Shown here piece by piece: positions 27,313-36,311 of a DNA stretch of 64,000 nt. The translations under genes and the position numbers were made by a program. This DNA is from CAVVEC01 sp963747105 (lineage in GTDB: Bacteria; Acidobacteriota; Terriglobia; Terriglobales; Acidobacteriaceae). The notes under the pieces are model-generated. The model did not search any database. It saw only the letters and a list, made by a program, of their open reading frames with translations, and was not told the DNA's origin. The stretch is taken from the NCBI GenBank assembly GCA_963747105.1, contig CAVVEC010000007.1, positions 248,001 through 312,000 on the forward strand. The letters are read 5' to 3'. Position 1 is the first letter of the stretch; each line of letters begins with the position of its first letter.

Positions 27313-28575
27313 GTGTCCAAATTAACGTCGAAGCTGGATCCCAAGCTAGTCGAGAAAATCCTCGCCGCGGTCAACGAAGACGAGATCGTAGCCATGTGTC
27401 GCGACGTCATCAATATTCCCAGTCCTACCGGTGAAGAGCTGCAGATGGGGCAGTACATGCACAACGCGCTGCGGCAGCTTGGGCTTCAGGTCACGTGGCA
27501 GGAGGTGGAGGCCGGTCGTGCCAATGTTGTAGGCCGTTGGTCCGGCGCTGGCGGTGGGAAGAATTTGATGTTTAACGGCCACATGGATACTTCCAACACC
27601 GGCCGCGAAGAATTTTTGACCGGCATCGGATACAAACCCAATGCGGTGGTGAAGGACGGTTTCGTTTACGGTCTCGGAATTTACAACATGAAGGGCGCGC
27701 TGGTCTGCTACACGCACGCTGTGAAGGCGCTGCAGCGGGTTGGTGTCAAGCTCAAAGGGGACGTGATCATCGCGGCAGTCGCTGGCGAGATTGAGAAGAC
27801 ACAGTGGGCTGAATTCAGGGGAAACGAATATCGCGGCTACGGAGCCGGTACGCACTATCTCGTCAACCATGGAGTGCTGCCTGACATGTGCATTCTGGGG
27901 GAGCCCACGGATATGCACCTCGTGCTGGAACACTTTGGCTCGATGTGGGTGCGAATCTCCTGCAGCGGAATCTACGTGCATACCGCGTTCTGCGAGGGGC
28001 GCGAGGAGATGAATTCCATCCGCCGGATGTATGAGCTGATGGACCCGATCATGAAATGGATTGCCGCCTGGGAAAAGAATGCCTCGCACGGAGGAAAGAA
28101 AGCACTGGTGAATCTTGGGGCGATCCGGGGCGGGCATGCGTGGCGCGCCAGCCGCACGCCGGAGAAGACGGACTTGTTTCTGGACGTGCGCGTGCCGCCG
28201 ACCATTCCGATGAGCGAAGCCCGGCGCAACATCCAGCAGATGTTTTTAGAGTTGGAAAAGAAGCATCCCGACTGGGGTCTGGAGTTCGAAACCTACGTTT
28301 CCGTCCCCGGCGCGCGCATCAGCGAAGAACACGAGATGATCAAGGCCATTGAAACCAACCACGAGTTGATTATGGGAAAGCGTCCGGATCGAGAAGTGGT
28401 GACCTGGTGCTCCGACGCCAGCGTGCTCAGCCGCTATGGGATTGAGACCGTGAACTATGGTCCTTCCAGCGGGCCCCGCGACGCCGAAGGAGAGAAAGTT
28501 TCGATCAAGACTCTCGTGGACATCACCAAGATTTACGCGTTAACGGCGGCGGAGATCTGTGGCGTCCAATCTTAA
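27313..28575 (+). CDS. M20 family hydrolase-like protein with altered metal site
   Basis: About 420 residues, ArgE/DapE/ACY1 fold: NIPSPTGEELQMGQYM, first ligand in MFNGHMDTS, LGEPTDMHLVLEHFG and dimer-domain residues CSGIYVHTAF. Three usual metal positions differ. The bridging Asp of DxKG is Asn (IYNMKG), the paired Glu-Glu reads Glu-Ile (AGEIEK), and the C-terminal His motif reads GPSSGPRDAEGEKV. The start is probably GTG at 27313 (SKLTSKLDPKLVEKIL). It overlaps the following M24-like gene by 17 bases. It may be an amidohydrolase with changed chemistry. Confidence 0.83.
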   Translation: MSKLTSKLDPKLVEKILAAVNEDEIVAMCRDVINIPSPTGEELQMGQYMHNALRQLGLQVTWQEVEAGRANVVGRWSGAGGGKNLMFNGHMDTSNTGREEFLTGIGYKPNAVVKDGFVYGLGIYNMKGALVCYTHAVKALQRVGVKLKGDVIIAAVAGEIEKTQWAEFRGNEYRGYGAGTHYLVNHGVLPDMCILGEPTDMHLVLEHFGSMWVRISCSGIYVHTAFCEGREEMNSIRRMYELMDPIMKWIAAWEKNASHGGKKALVNLGAIRGGHAWRASRTPEKTDLFLDVRVPPTIPMSEARRNIQQMFLELEKKHPDWGLEFETYVSVPGARISEEHEMIKAIETNHELIMGKRPDREVVTWCSDASVLSRYGIETVNYGPSSGPRDAEGEKVSIKTLVDITKIYALTAAEICGVQS

Positions 28576-29753
28576 CCCGAGACTAAAGAGCGACCTTTTG
28601 CCAAGTCAGCAGGAAATCGAGCGTCGCTACAAGAACCTCCGCGCCAGCATGGAGCGCGAGGATCTGGATGCTCTCATCGTTTGCGGCAACCAATATGCCG
28701 GTTTCGAGGGCGCTGTGTTGTACGTCTCAGGTTTCGAGATCGTGCACCGCTATGTGTATGTTGTGCTGCCGCTCGAAGGTGATCCGACGCTGGTGTTTCC
28801 CCGGGAAGCGCGCTGGATCGGTGACAAGAGCAAACCCTGGGTTAAGGAACATGTCTGGCCCGATATTCCCGGACAGTGGATTTGTGACCGCGGACGCGAA
28901 CGCCAGTGGAAACGGGTTGGCGTGTATGGCATGAATTTCATCATGCCCGTGCGTGACTATCGGGAACTGACGGGCGGCCCCTATGAACTGGTTCCGTTCG
29001 ACTTTCAATTCGACATGGCACGCGCGGTTAAGAGCCAAGAAGAACTCGCCGAAGTGCGGGATGCAATGGAAATCATCGTGGATGGATTTTGGGCGCTAGT
29101 GGCGGCCTACGAACCTGGAAAGACGGAAGCAGAAATTATGGCGCCGGCGGTGGAGCGATTTTTTGCCCGAGGCGCGGGACCGCGGATGATGAATATTCTT
29201 CTCTCAGGGACGAACGGTGAAGCAGAGGCTTCCTTCAAAGTACCGGGGCACCGCGTGGTTGCGACCGACGACTTGTTACTCTACTCGCTTGAGATTACGG
29301 GAGCGGGCGGCTATTGGGTGGAGTTTTCCCGGCCGCTGATTCGCGGCGCGCTGAGTTCGACAACACAAAAGATGGCGGATGCCTATCCGCAGGCGCTGGC
29401 AGCTGCACGCAAAATGATGCGGGCGGGCGAGTTGGCTAGCGACGTTCACCGCGCGGTCGCAGAGACGTTCGCCAAACATGGATTTTCGCTTGGCCATTTA
29501 TCCGGCCATAGCATAGGGACGACCATGCTCGAGCATCCCGCGATCGGTGCGAAGAGCGAAGTACGGCTGCAGGAAAATATGATTTTCTCGCTCCATCCGC
29601 AGGTGGTGGATAGAGATGGCAAGAGTTTGCCTCTATACGCAGGATACGTATCGCATCGGCAAAACTGAAGGCGAATGTCTGGCGGACGTGGAGTGGAAGT
29701 TTTTCAGCGGCACTGAACGAAGGCCCAACCGGGAACTGAGAACTGGGAACTGA
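28559..29753 (+). CDS. Creatinase/M24-like protein lacking metal ligands (frameshift near the end)
   Basis: About 397 residues with the pita-bread fold: IERRYKNLRASMEREDLDALIVCGN, then LAEVRDAMEIIVDGFWALVAAYEPG. The dinuclear metal ligands are mostly replaced. Asp-Asp becomes Glu-Glu (YSLEITGAGGYWVEFSR), the EPG glutamate becomes His (MIFSLHPQVV), and the last Glu falls in LYTQDTYRIG. His in LSGHSIGTTMLEHP remains. That pattern resembles creatinase, a metal-free M24 relative. A one-base shift near 29630 separates the last 40 codons. The final residues (RELRTGN) come from a simple repeat. Confidence 0.82.
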
Positions 29754-29757
29754 CAAC
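29726..29757. repeat. AACTGRGAACTG simple repeat at gene end
   Basis: Tandem copies of GGGAACTGA / GAACTGGGAACTGA span the 3' end and stop codon of the M24-like gene. The same motif family occurs at 12500-12536 (end of the osmoprotectant permease gene). Confidence 0.6.
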
Positions 29758-29802
29758 CGGGTGTGTATCTGTCTGGGTAGATGTTAAGCGCCATGAAGGA
29801 TT

Positions 29803-30738
29803 GTGCGAGTGATCAAGATTTGCATAATTGGTTGCGGCGCGGTGGGCAGTTTGTTCGCTGCCCATCTGGCTCAAGCGGGCGAAGCAGAAGTCTGGGCGTA
29901 CGACGTGTGGAAGGAGCACACTGAGGCGATCCGCCAGAATGGGCTGCGACTTTCGGGAGCCGCCGACTTTACAGCAACGCTCAATGCGACCAGCGACGCC
30001 AAGGAGTTGCCCCACTGTGATTACGGCATTGTCGCGACTAAGGCGATCCACACCGCAGACTGCCATCGCCGAGGCTGCCCACATATTCGACGAGAACAGC
30101 GCCGTGTGTTCGGTGCAAAATGGCGTGGGCAACGAAGAAATCATCGCTGAGCACGTGAAGTATGTCATTCGGGGCACAACGTTTCCTGCCGGACATCCGA
30201 TTGCGCCTGGGCACGTCGGCTACGACATTAAAGGGGATACCTGGATCGGGCCATTCGAACCGAGCCAGACGCCAATGAGCAAGAGTGCAGGAATTAGCGG
30301 GATTGATCACCCGATCCGGGATGAACACAATCGCTCTGAATGATGCTCGCGGCGCGCAGTGGACCAAAGCTGATCTTCAACGCGTCGACAAATCCGGTAG
30401 GGGCGCTGACTTTACTACATCACGGCGCGGCAACGCGGTTTCGGGCCACTGGACAACTGTTCAACGACCTGATCGCTGAGGGCGAAGCCGTCGCAAAGAA
30501 GCTGGGCATCGAGTTACACGGCGATCCACGAACTCTGGTACAGAAAGGCGCGAACGCACCCGGGAAACACCGCGCCAGCATGCTGCAAGATGTGCTCGCC
30601 AAGCGCCAGACCGAAGTCGATTTCATGAACGGTGCGATCGTGCAGTGGGGCGAGAAAGTAGGGGTACCCACTCCGCTCAACAAAGCCATGTGGGAGCTGA
30701 TCAAAGGCCTGGAGCATTCGTGGACAGATCCAGATTAA
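29803..30738 (+). CDS. Ketopantoate reductase-like dehydrogenase (copy 2; frameshifted)
   Basis: Paralogue of the gene at 24787: KICIIGCGAVGSLFAAHLAQ, HCDYGIVATKAI, SVQNGVGNEEIIAEHVKYVIRGTTF, DTWIGPFEPSQTP, GPKLIFNASTNPVGAL and SMLQDVLAKRQTEVDFMNGAI. The shared phrases RGTTF and TWIGPFEP point to a local duplication. Indels near 30050 and 30290-30350 split it. Rebuilt length is about 310 residues. It closes a bracket of two reductases around the M24-M20-M24 genes. Confidence 0.85.
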
Positions 30739-30779
30739 ACAGTAGCTAGGAGCCAGCAGCTAGGAGCTAGGAAACGCTC
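30739..30779. repeat. AGCTAGGAGC simple repeat
   Basis: AGTAGCTAGGAGCCAGCAGCTAGGAGCTAGGA fills the gap between two operon genes. A related AGCTAGTAGTTAGTAGGTGG tract follows ribH/nusB at 49605-49650. These are short, recently expanded intergenic words. Confidence 0.55.
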
Positions 30780-31850
30780 ATGCCAATCCCATTCAACATC
30801 GGCGTTTTGCAACTCAGCATGGAGCCGGTCGCGCGAAACCGTCGCCATGGCGAAAGCCTGCGAGCACGCGGGTTTTGACGCCTTCTGGATTGCCGAAGCG
30901 TATCCTTGGTGGCGCAAACATTCTTTCGAAGCACGCTCGTCAACTGCGATCCTCGCAGTGATCGCCGCTCAGACCCGCCGCATCCAGCTGGGATGGGGAA
31001 TTATTTCGCCTTATACTCGTCATCCGGTGCAGATCGCGATGGAAGCCCGAGTCATGCAGGATCTTGCCGGCGATCGTTTTCTGCTCGGGCTCGGCGCCTC
31101 AAAAATTTTCATGAAGGAGATCGGCGAAGGCGAAGGCGAGAAGGTCGGGCCCGGCGACCGTGATGCGCGAGAGCATCGAGATCATAAAGGGAGTGCTCGC
31201 CGGCGCCGCATTCCGACTATCAGGGACAAGTGTTCGCTGCTGACGTGCCGCCACTCAAGCCTGACGCGCACACGCCCCGCGGTATTCCGCCTATTTACAT
31301 CGCCGGAACCGGGCCGATGCTGCAGAAGATGTCTGGGTCCATCGGCGACGGCTTGCTCACTGCCAGCATCACAACGCCGGAGTTCGTGCGTTACTCGCGC
31401 AAGAATATGGAGGAGGGCGCGCGCAAGGCAGGGAAGGATGCCTCGAGTCTTGTGCTCGGCTCGGTAATCGTCGGAAGCATCAGCCGGGATTCGGCAAAAG
31501 GCAAAGAAGGTGCGCGTGAGCAGGCTGCGATGTATCTAGCGAACAAGGTGCAGAACATCAAGGGTCGGCCGACGTGCTGCTCCAATGTGCTGGCCTAACG
31601 CTTCGATGAGTTGCGCCCTGTCGCGGATGCCATGGAAAAGGGCGGACGGAAGGCAGCCGCCAACGCAGTGACCGATGAAATCCTGCGCAAAGTTTGCCCG
31701 ATTGCTGGAACTCCGGAAGAATGCATTGCACGCATCGAGCAATATCGCGCCGCCGGCTGCACTCACATCATGCTGGAAATCTGGGGTGACGACCGCACGG
31801 GTCAGGCCAAGTTGTTCGGCGAAACGGTGCTGCCGCATTTCAAAAACTAG
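30780..31850 (+). CDS. LLM-class (F420-dependent type) oxidoreductase (frameshifted)
   Basis: Luciferase-like TIM-barrel oxidoreductase related to F420-dependent methylene-H4MPT reductase. Segments in order: MPIPFNIGVLQLSMEP, MAKACEHAGFDAFWIAE, RIQLGWGIISPYTRHPVQIAMEARVMQDLAGDRFLLGLGAS, MRESIEIIKGVL, GIPPIYIAGTGPMLQKMSGSIGDGLLTAS, ILRKVCPIAGTPEECIARIEQYRAAGCTHIMLEIWG. At least four indels. Length of about 355 fits. Because an F420 operon lies 11 kb away in the same island, F420 rather than FMN is the likelier cofactor, but that is inference. Confidence 0.85.
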
Positions 31851-31860
31851 CCACGGACGG

Positions 31861-33048
31861 TCACCGATTCACACCTTGCCGCAGAATCTGCCGGAATTCT
31901 TCATCTGTGAGTAATCCGCGCTTGGCAATGGCAAGCGCCTTCACCGCGGCCAGGGTCGTCGTGCGCTCGTCTGGCGCGATGTAGCCCGAGTTCCTTGCAC
32001 TTCAGATCGATGCTGTCAAGGCCGCTTTTCTTCCCTAAGACAATGCCGCGGCGGGCCTTGACCAGTTCGGAGGAATACGGCTCGATGGCTTCGGGGATGT
32101 GAAATTGGCTGGCGACGGCGCCGCTCTCGCGCATGAAGAGGTTTTCTCCAACCAGCGGCTTCCAGGCTTCCAGCCGTATATCCTGCGGCGTTTTGCACGG
32201 CTTCGGAAACCTCGCGGGCTTTCGTCAAATCCAAATCAATCGGAACGTTATAGAGACAGCGCAGGGCAAAAGCGATCTCGCAGATGTCGGCGTTCCCGGC
32301 CCGTTCGCCCATGCCGTTGATCGTCCCCTGAATCCGGGAAGCCCCGGCGCGAACCGCAGCGACGGCACAAGCTGTGGCCATGCCAAAATCGTTGTGGCCA
32401 TGCCAATGCACCGGAACTGAGCCGCCAACCCAACCGCACACTTGAGCGACAAGAAACTCGGCCGCCTCGGGTCCGCAGGCGCCGATGGTATCTACGACCA
32501 CGATCTCTGCGGCGCCCGCTTCGAGCGCGGCGAGATAGATCTTCTTCAGAAAATCGAGCTCGGTGCGCGTGCCGTCCACGGCAAAGAAAGCCACGGTGAT
32601 TCGGTTCCGCTTCGCGCTTGACACGCCTCGACTACCCGACGAACAACCTCATCGCGCGAGATGCCGTAGGCTCTGAGCTTGATGTCGCTGGTCGGCGCTT
32701 CAATGACGGAGGCGCGCAGACCTAAGCGCACCAACTCGTCGACATCGGCCTTGACGGCTCGAGAGAAACCCCACAGTTCAGCCTTCAGCTTGGCCTTCTG
32801 CATCAACTGAATGGCCTCCGCATCTTCAGGCGAGACCGGGGAAACCCGGCTTCGATGCGACTCACGCCCAGCTCATCCAACTTGCGGGCGATTTCCAGTT
32901 TTTGCTGCGGCGAGAACACCACACCCACCGTCTGCTCGCCATCGCGCAGCGTGGTGTCGTAGAAACGAATCGCGGTGCGAGGAAATGCTGGCCGAATTTC
33001 CGGGCGGGCATTCAGTTCACTGACCCAGATTTTGGAATTGCTACTCAT
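31861..33048 (-). CDS. DRE-TIM metallolyase/synthase (LeuA/homocitrate synthase/HMG-CoA lyase-like; frameshifted)
   Basis: TIM-barrel enzyme making or breaking a C-C bond next to an acyl-CoA. The DRE motif is in FYDTTLRDGEQTVGVVFS. The barrel continues with ARKLDELGVSRIEAGFP, ADVDELVRLGLRASVIEAPTSD, IVVVDTIGACGPEAAEFL and VHWHGHNDFGMATA (metal HxH). INGMGERAGNADICEIAFAL and the C-terminal GKKSGLDSIDLKCKELGL resemble homocitrate/isopropylmalate synthases. There is no LeuA regulatory domain. Rebuilt length is about 395. Several indels. It converges on the luciferase-like gene, 10 bp apart, and follows the FAH-family gene. Confidence 0.85.
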
Positions 33049-33123
33049 GACATATCGCGTTCACCGCAGTCCATGAAGAAAGCGCGTCAAGCTGCTTCTG
33101 ACTTTGTAGTATTAGGAAACAAT

Positions 33124-34155
33124 CTACTTCAGCGTCTCTTGCGTGGCCATCGCCGCAGGTTTGCGGCCATACGCTTCTTCCCAGGAGATCACGCGGATTA
33201 CGCAAGACACCGATCTTTTCGATCTCGCATTCCATCACATCTCCAGGCTTGAGGTACCAGGCCTTGCGGATCACCGCTAAAAGCTGCCACGCCGGAAACT
33301 GTGCCAGTGGAGACCACATCACCGGCACTATAGCCCATAGGCGAGTAATGGGAGAGGATTTCCGGAATTTTCACCGACATTTTGCTGGAGTGTGAACGTT
33401 GCCGCGATTCCCCATTGACGCGCAGCTCCATTGCCAGGTTGTGCGGGTTGGGAATTTCGTCAGCGGTCACGATCCACGGCCCCAAGGGGCAAAACGTATC
33501 AATCCCTTTGCAGAAGCTGAACACGCCTGATTTCATCTCCCGCCGCTGAATGTCGCGCGCCGTGATGTCGTTGAAAATCACGTAGCCGCCGACATAGTCC
33601 GCAGCCAATTCTCGGAGAGAAGTGCTTGCCTCCCTTTTTCAGGACGACGGCCAGTTCGAGTTCGTAGTCCAGTTCGCGGGTAAGATGCTCCGGATAAATC
33701 ACCGGTTCTTCGTGCCCGACAATGGCATCCACGTTCTGGAAGAAAACAATCCAAGGCAGTACCGGATGCGAAAAGCCGGCCTTGGAGGCTTCTTCGTGGT
33801 GCTCGCGAAAGTTGCCTGCGGTGTGAAAGAACTTCTTAGGAACAATCGGAGCTTTTAGTTTTACATCACCGGCGGAGTAGAAAATAGTCTCGCCGCGCGG
33901 GCCGGTTGCAGCATCATTGTGCTGCGCATACTCAAACGCCTTCCGCGCGGCTTCCAGGCTGGTGTCTCCGCCCTCGAACAGAGCCAGCATGTTGGCAGGA
34001 ACCAGCGCGTCCGCCAGCCGATAGAACATGCTTTCGTTTTCCACGTCCCGCAAGTAAAGCGCGCATGCGGCGTTCAGATCAACGATCCCTCCAGCACCAG
34101 TCACAGCGCCAATGCGGGAGCGCGCGGCATCATCCTCGAAGGTAACCAGTCGCAT
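33124..34155 (-). CDS. Fumarylacetoacetate hydrolase family protein (frameshifted)
   Basis: About 340 residues, FAH-fold hydrolase/isomerase acting on 2-keto or 1,3-diketo acids. Start MRLVTFEDDAARSRIGAV. Conserved: KKFFHTAGNFREHHEE (catalytic region), LTRELDYELELAVVLKKGGK (metal Glu residues), VGGYVIFNDITARDIQRRE, KGIDTFCPLGPWIVTADEI and SPMGYSAGDVVSTGTVSGV. The ending GDVMECEIEKIGVLRNPV lies in another frame, and indels also lie near 33600 and 33270. With the DRE-TIM gene it could carry out the C-C cleavage steps of the adjacent pathway. Confidence 0.85.
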
Positions 34156-34263
34156 AGAGTGCCTGCAGCAATAGAAGTGTATTAAGCGGGACCGGGGTTG
34201 TCCATCGGCTGAGCGTCTCGAAACTTTTCTCCGCCTGGAAACTCTAATCATTGACACCAGGAA

Positions 34264-34959
34264 ATGGGTCATGGAGGTATCGTCTTGCTTAGCTCTTCTG
34301 TTCGCGTTTTTCTAGTGCTCCTAATTGTGCTCTTCGGCCAGTCTGCATACAGCTCGGGGATTGGGGCAGGTGCTGCTTTCCCCACTCCCGCAGTTGACGA
34401 CCCGATAGCTAAGACTGCCAGCCAAGAGACAGCCGTCGTCGCCGGAGGCTGTTTCTGGGGTATTCAGGCTGTCTTCCAACACGTGAAGGGCGTAATCAAC
34501 GCTGCCTCGGGCTATTCAGGAGGCGCGAGCAACACTGCGGAATATGAAACTGTCAGCACGGGCGAGACCGGCCATGCAGAATCGGTGAAGATCACTTATG
34601 ACCCGTCGCAGATCACCTATGGCGAACTTCTTCGGGTGTTCTTCTCCGTGGCGCACGATCCCACGCAGTTGAACCGGCAAGGCCCCGACGAAGGAAGCCA
34701 GTATCGCTCGGCGATTTTCTATAACAGCGATGAGCAGAAGCGGATTGCCGAGGCCTATATCAGCCAGCTCGACACGGCCAAAGTTTTTCCGCGCCCAATC
34801 GTGACTCAAGTAGTCGCCCTGAAGGCTTTTTATGCGGCCGAAGCCTACCATCAGAATTATGCCGCCAACCATCCCAATAGTCCGTACATCATGTTCAATG
34901 ATGCACCGAAGGTGACGCATCTTCGACAGCAGGTACCAGAACTCTACACGGGCAAATAG
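34264..34959 (+). CDS. msrA: Exported peptide methionine sulfoxide reductase MsrA
   Basis: 231 residues. An N-terminal hydrophobic stretch (about residues 10-32, SVRVFLVLLIVLFGQSAYSS) looks like a Sec signal. The catalytic motif GGCFWG is followed by VINAASGYSGG, YETVSTGETGHAESVKITYDP and AEAYHQNY. It reduces methionine-S-sulfoxide, here in the periplasm. It lies 11 bp upstream of msrB, so the two are cotranscribed and repair both diastereomers. Confidence 0.93.
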   Translation: MGHGGIVLLSSSVRVFLVLLIVLFGQSAYSSGIGAGAAFPTPAVDDPIAKTASQETAVVAGGCFWGIQAVFQHVKGVINAASGYSGGASNTAEYETVSTGETGHAESVKITYDPSQITYGELLRVFFSVAHDPTQLNRQGPDEGSQYRSAIFYNSDEQKRIAEAYISQLDTAKVFPRPIVTQVVALKAFYAAEAYHQNYAANHPNSPYIMFNDAPKVTHLRQQVPELYTGK

Positions 34960-34970
34960 GAGCGCAGTTT

Positions 34971-35573
34971 ATGTTCGAGCTTGATCCTGATCGCGATGCA
35001 TCGTCGGGCAAGTCACGCCGCGCATTCTTAGCAACCTCGGCCTCCGCATTTGCGGGCATGGTCCTGTGGCTATTGCGTAAGCCGCGCCTGTTAGAAGCAG
35101 CCACCTCGAAAGGTGCGCCGCAGCAAGTGACGATTGTTGAGTTTTCCGATTCAGGGCAGCGATTGAAGAAGGCATCCGTCCCCAAGGTGGTCAAAACCGA
35201 AGGCGAATGGTGGAAGCAACTATCGCCGGGCGTTTTCGACATCACGCGGCACGCGGATACCGAAATCGCTTTCAGCGGAAAGTACTGGAATCTGCATGAC
35301 AGCGGCCTCTATCGCTGCATCTGCTGTGACAACGCGCTGTTCAGCTCGGAGACCAAGTTTGAGTCGGGGACCGGCTGGCCCAGCTTCTGGGCGCCCATTG
35401 CACCGGAGAATATTCGCACCCTAAACGATGCCAGTTACGGCATGGTGAGGACGGCGGTCTCTTGTACCGAATGCGACGCGCATTTGGGCCATGTGTTCGA
35501 CGATGGTCCCGAGCCTACACATCTGCGCTATTGCATGAATTCCGCATCGCTCCGGTTCGTCAAGAAATCATGA
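34971..35573 (+). CDS. msrB: Tat-exported peptide methionine sulfoxide reductase MsrB
   Basis: 200 residues. A twin-arginine signal, KSRRAFLATSASAFAGMV (about residues 14-31), precedes a linker, then the MsrB domain. Zinc-binding pairs CICC and CTEC are present, with the signature FESGTGWPSFW and the C-terminal catalytic motif RYCMNSASLRF. It reduces methionine-R-sulfoxide. Tat export implies folding with its zinc in the cytoplasm before export, in contrast to the Sec-type signal of its partner. Confidence 0.93.
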   Translation: MFELDPDRDASSGKSRRAFLATSASAFAGMVLWLLRKPRLLEAATSKGAPQQVTIVEFSDSGQRLKKASVPKVVKTEGEWWKQLSPGVFDITRHADTEIAFSGKYWNLHDSGLYRCICCDNALFSSETKFESGTGWPSFWAPIAPENIRTLNDASYGMVRTAVSCTECDAHLGHVFDDGPEPTHLRYCMNSASLRFVKKS

Positions 35574-35650
35574 GAGCTCCTTGGATTGTGAAGAACTGCA
35601 GACCCGCTTTGCTCGGGATGACAACAAGATAGGATCGTTCACCAGCTGGC

Positions 35651-36298
35651 TTAGCTGGATTTGCGAGCGAACATGTAGGCTCGTCGGCTCTGATACTCCA
35701 CTTCGGGCGCATAGGGCTCACGCTCGACAATCTCTTCAACCGTCAAGCCCGCTCTTTCAAGATGGAGTCGGATTTCTGCGACTGGCCATAGGAAAAAATC
35801 CATCGAGATTCTATGTCCCCACAATTCGTCCTCGTGAAGAACTTCATCGCCGATGTGAAATGCGAGTAAAAGGAGCCCGCGCCGCTGCAACACTCTAGCC
35901 ATTTCGCGGAAGACCGCCGGCAGCGACTCCTTGGGAAGATTCACAATCGCGTAGAAAGCAGCGATGCCGGCCAGTGATCCGTCGGGGAGATCCAGAGCCA
36001 GCATGTTTCCCTGGCGAAAGGAAATGCCAGGATTAAGCTTGCGTGCTTGTTCCAGCATCCCCGGCGATAGATCCAGTCCAAACACCGCAGCGCCCGCACT
36101 GTGCAGATATCGCGCCACATGGCCTGGGCCGCAACCCATGTCGCACACCTCGCCTTGCCCGCGCGTCTCGCGCGCAAAGCGGTCGAGTAGTTCCCGGTCG
36201 AGCGGCTTGTGCTGGAGCTCGTCGGCGATGTGGCGCGCATACTCTTCCGCGAGCCGGTCGTAGCTCTCCTGAATCGAGCGCGTGAGGTCGTCGTTCAT
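35651..36298 (-). CDS. Class I SAM-dependent methyltransferase
   Basis: 215 residues, intact. SAM-binding motif I VCDMGCGPGHVARYL (about 50-65), acidic motif VFGLDLSPGMLEQARK, and motif IV region IAAFYAIVNLP. The C-terminal part (FFLWPVAEIRLHLERAGLTVEEIVEREPY) matches small-molecule methyltransferases of the UbiE/type-11 group. Substrate unknown. The ATG at 36298 lies 13 bp after the next gene upstream on the minus strand, suggesting a pair. Confidence 0.85.
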   Translation of the reverse strand: MNDDLTRSIQESYDRLAEEYARHIADELQHKPLDRELLDRFARETRGQGEVCDMGCGPGHVARYLHSAGAAVFGLDLSPGMLEQARKLNPGISFRQGNMLALDLPDGSLAGIAAFYAIVNLPKESLPAVFREMARVLQRRGLLLLAFHIGDEVLHEDELWGHRISMDFFLWPVAEIRLHLERAGLTVEEIVEREPYAPEVEYQSRRAYMFARKSS

Positions 36299-36311
36299 TT
36301 GAGCCCTGCGC

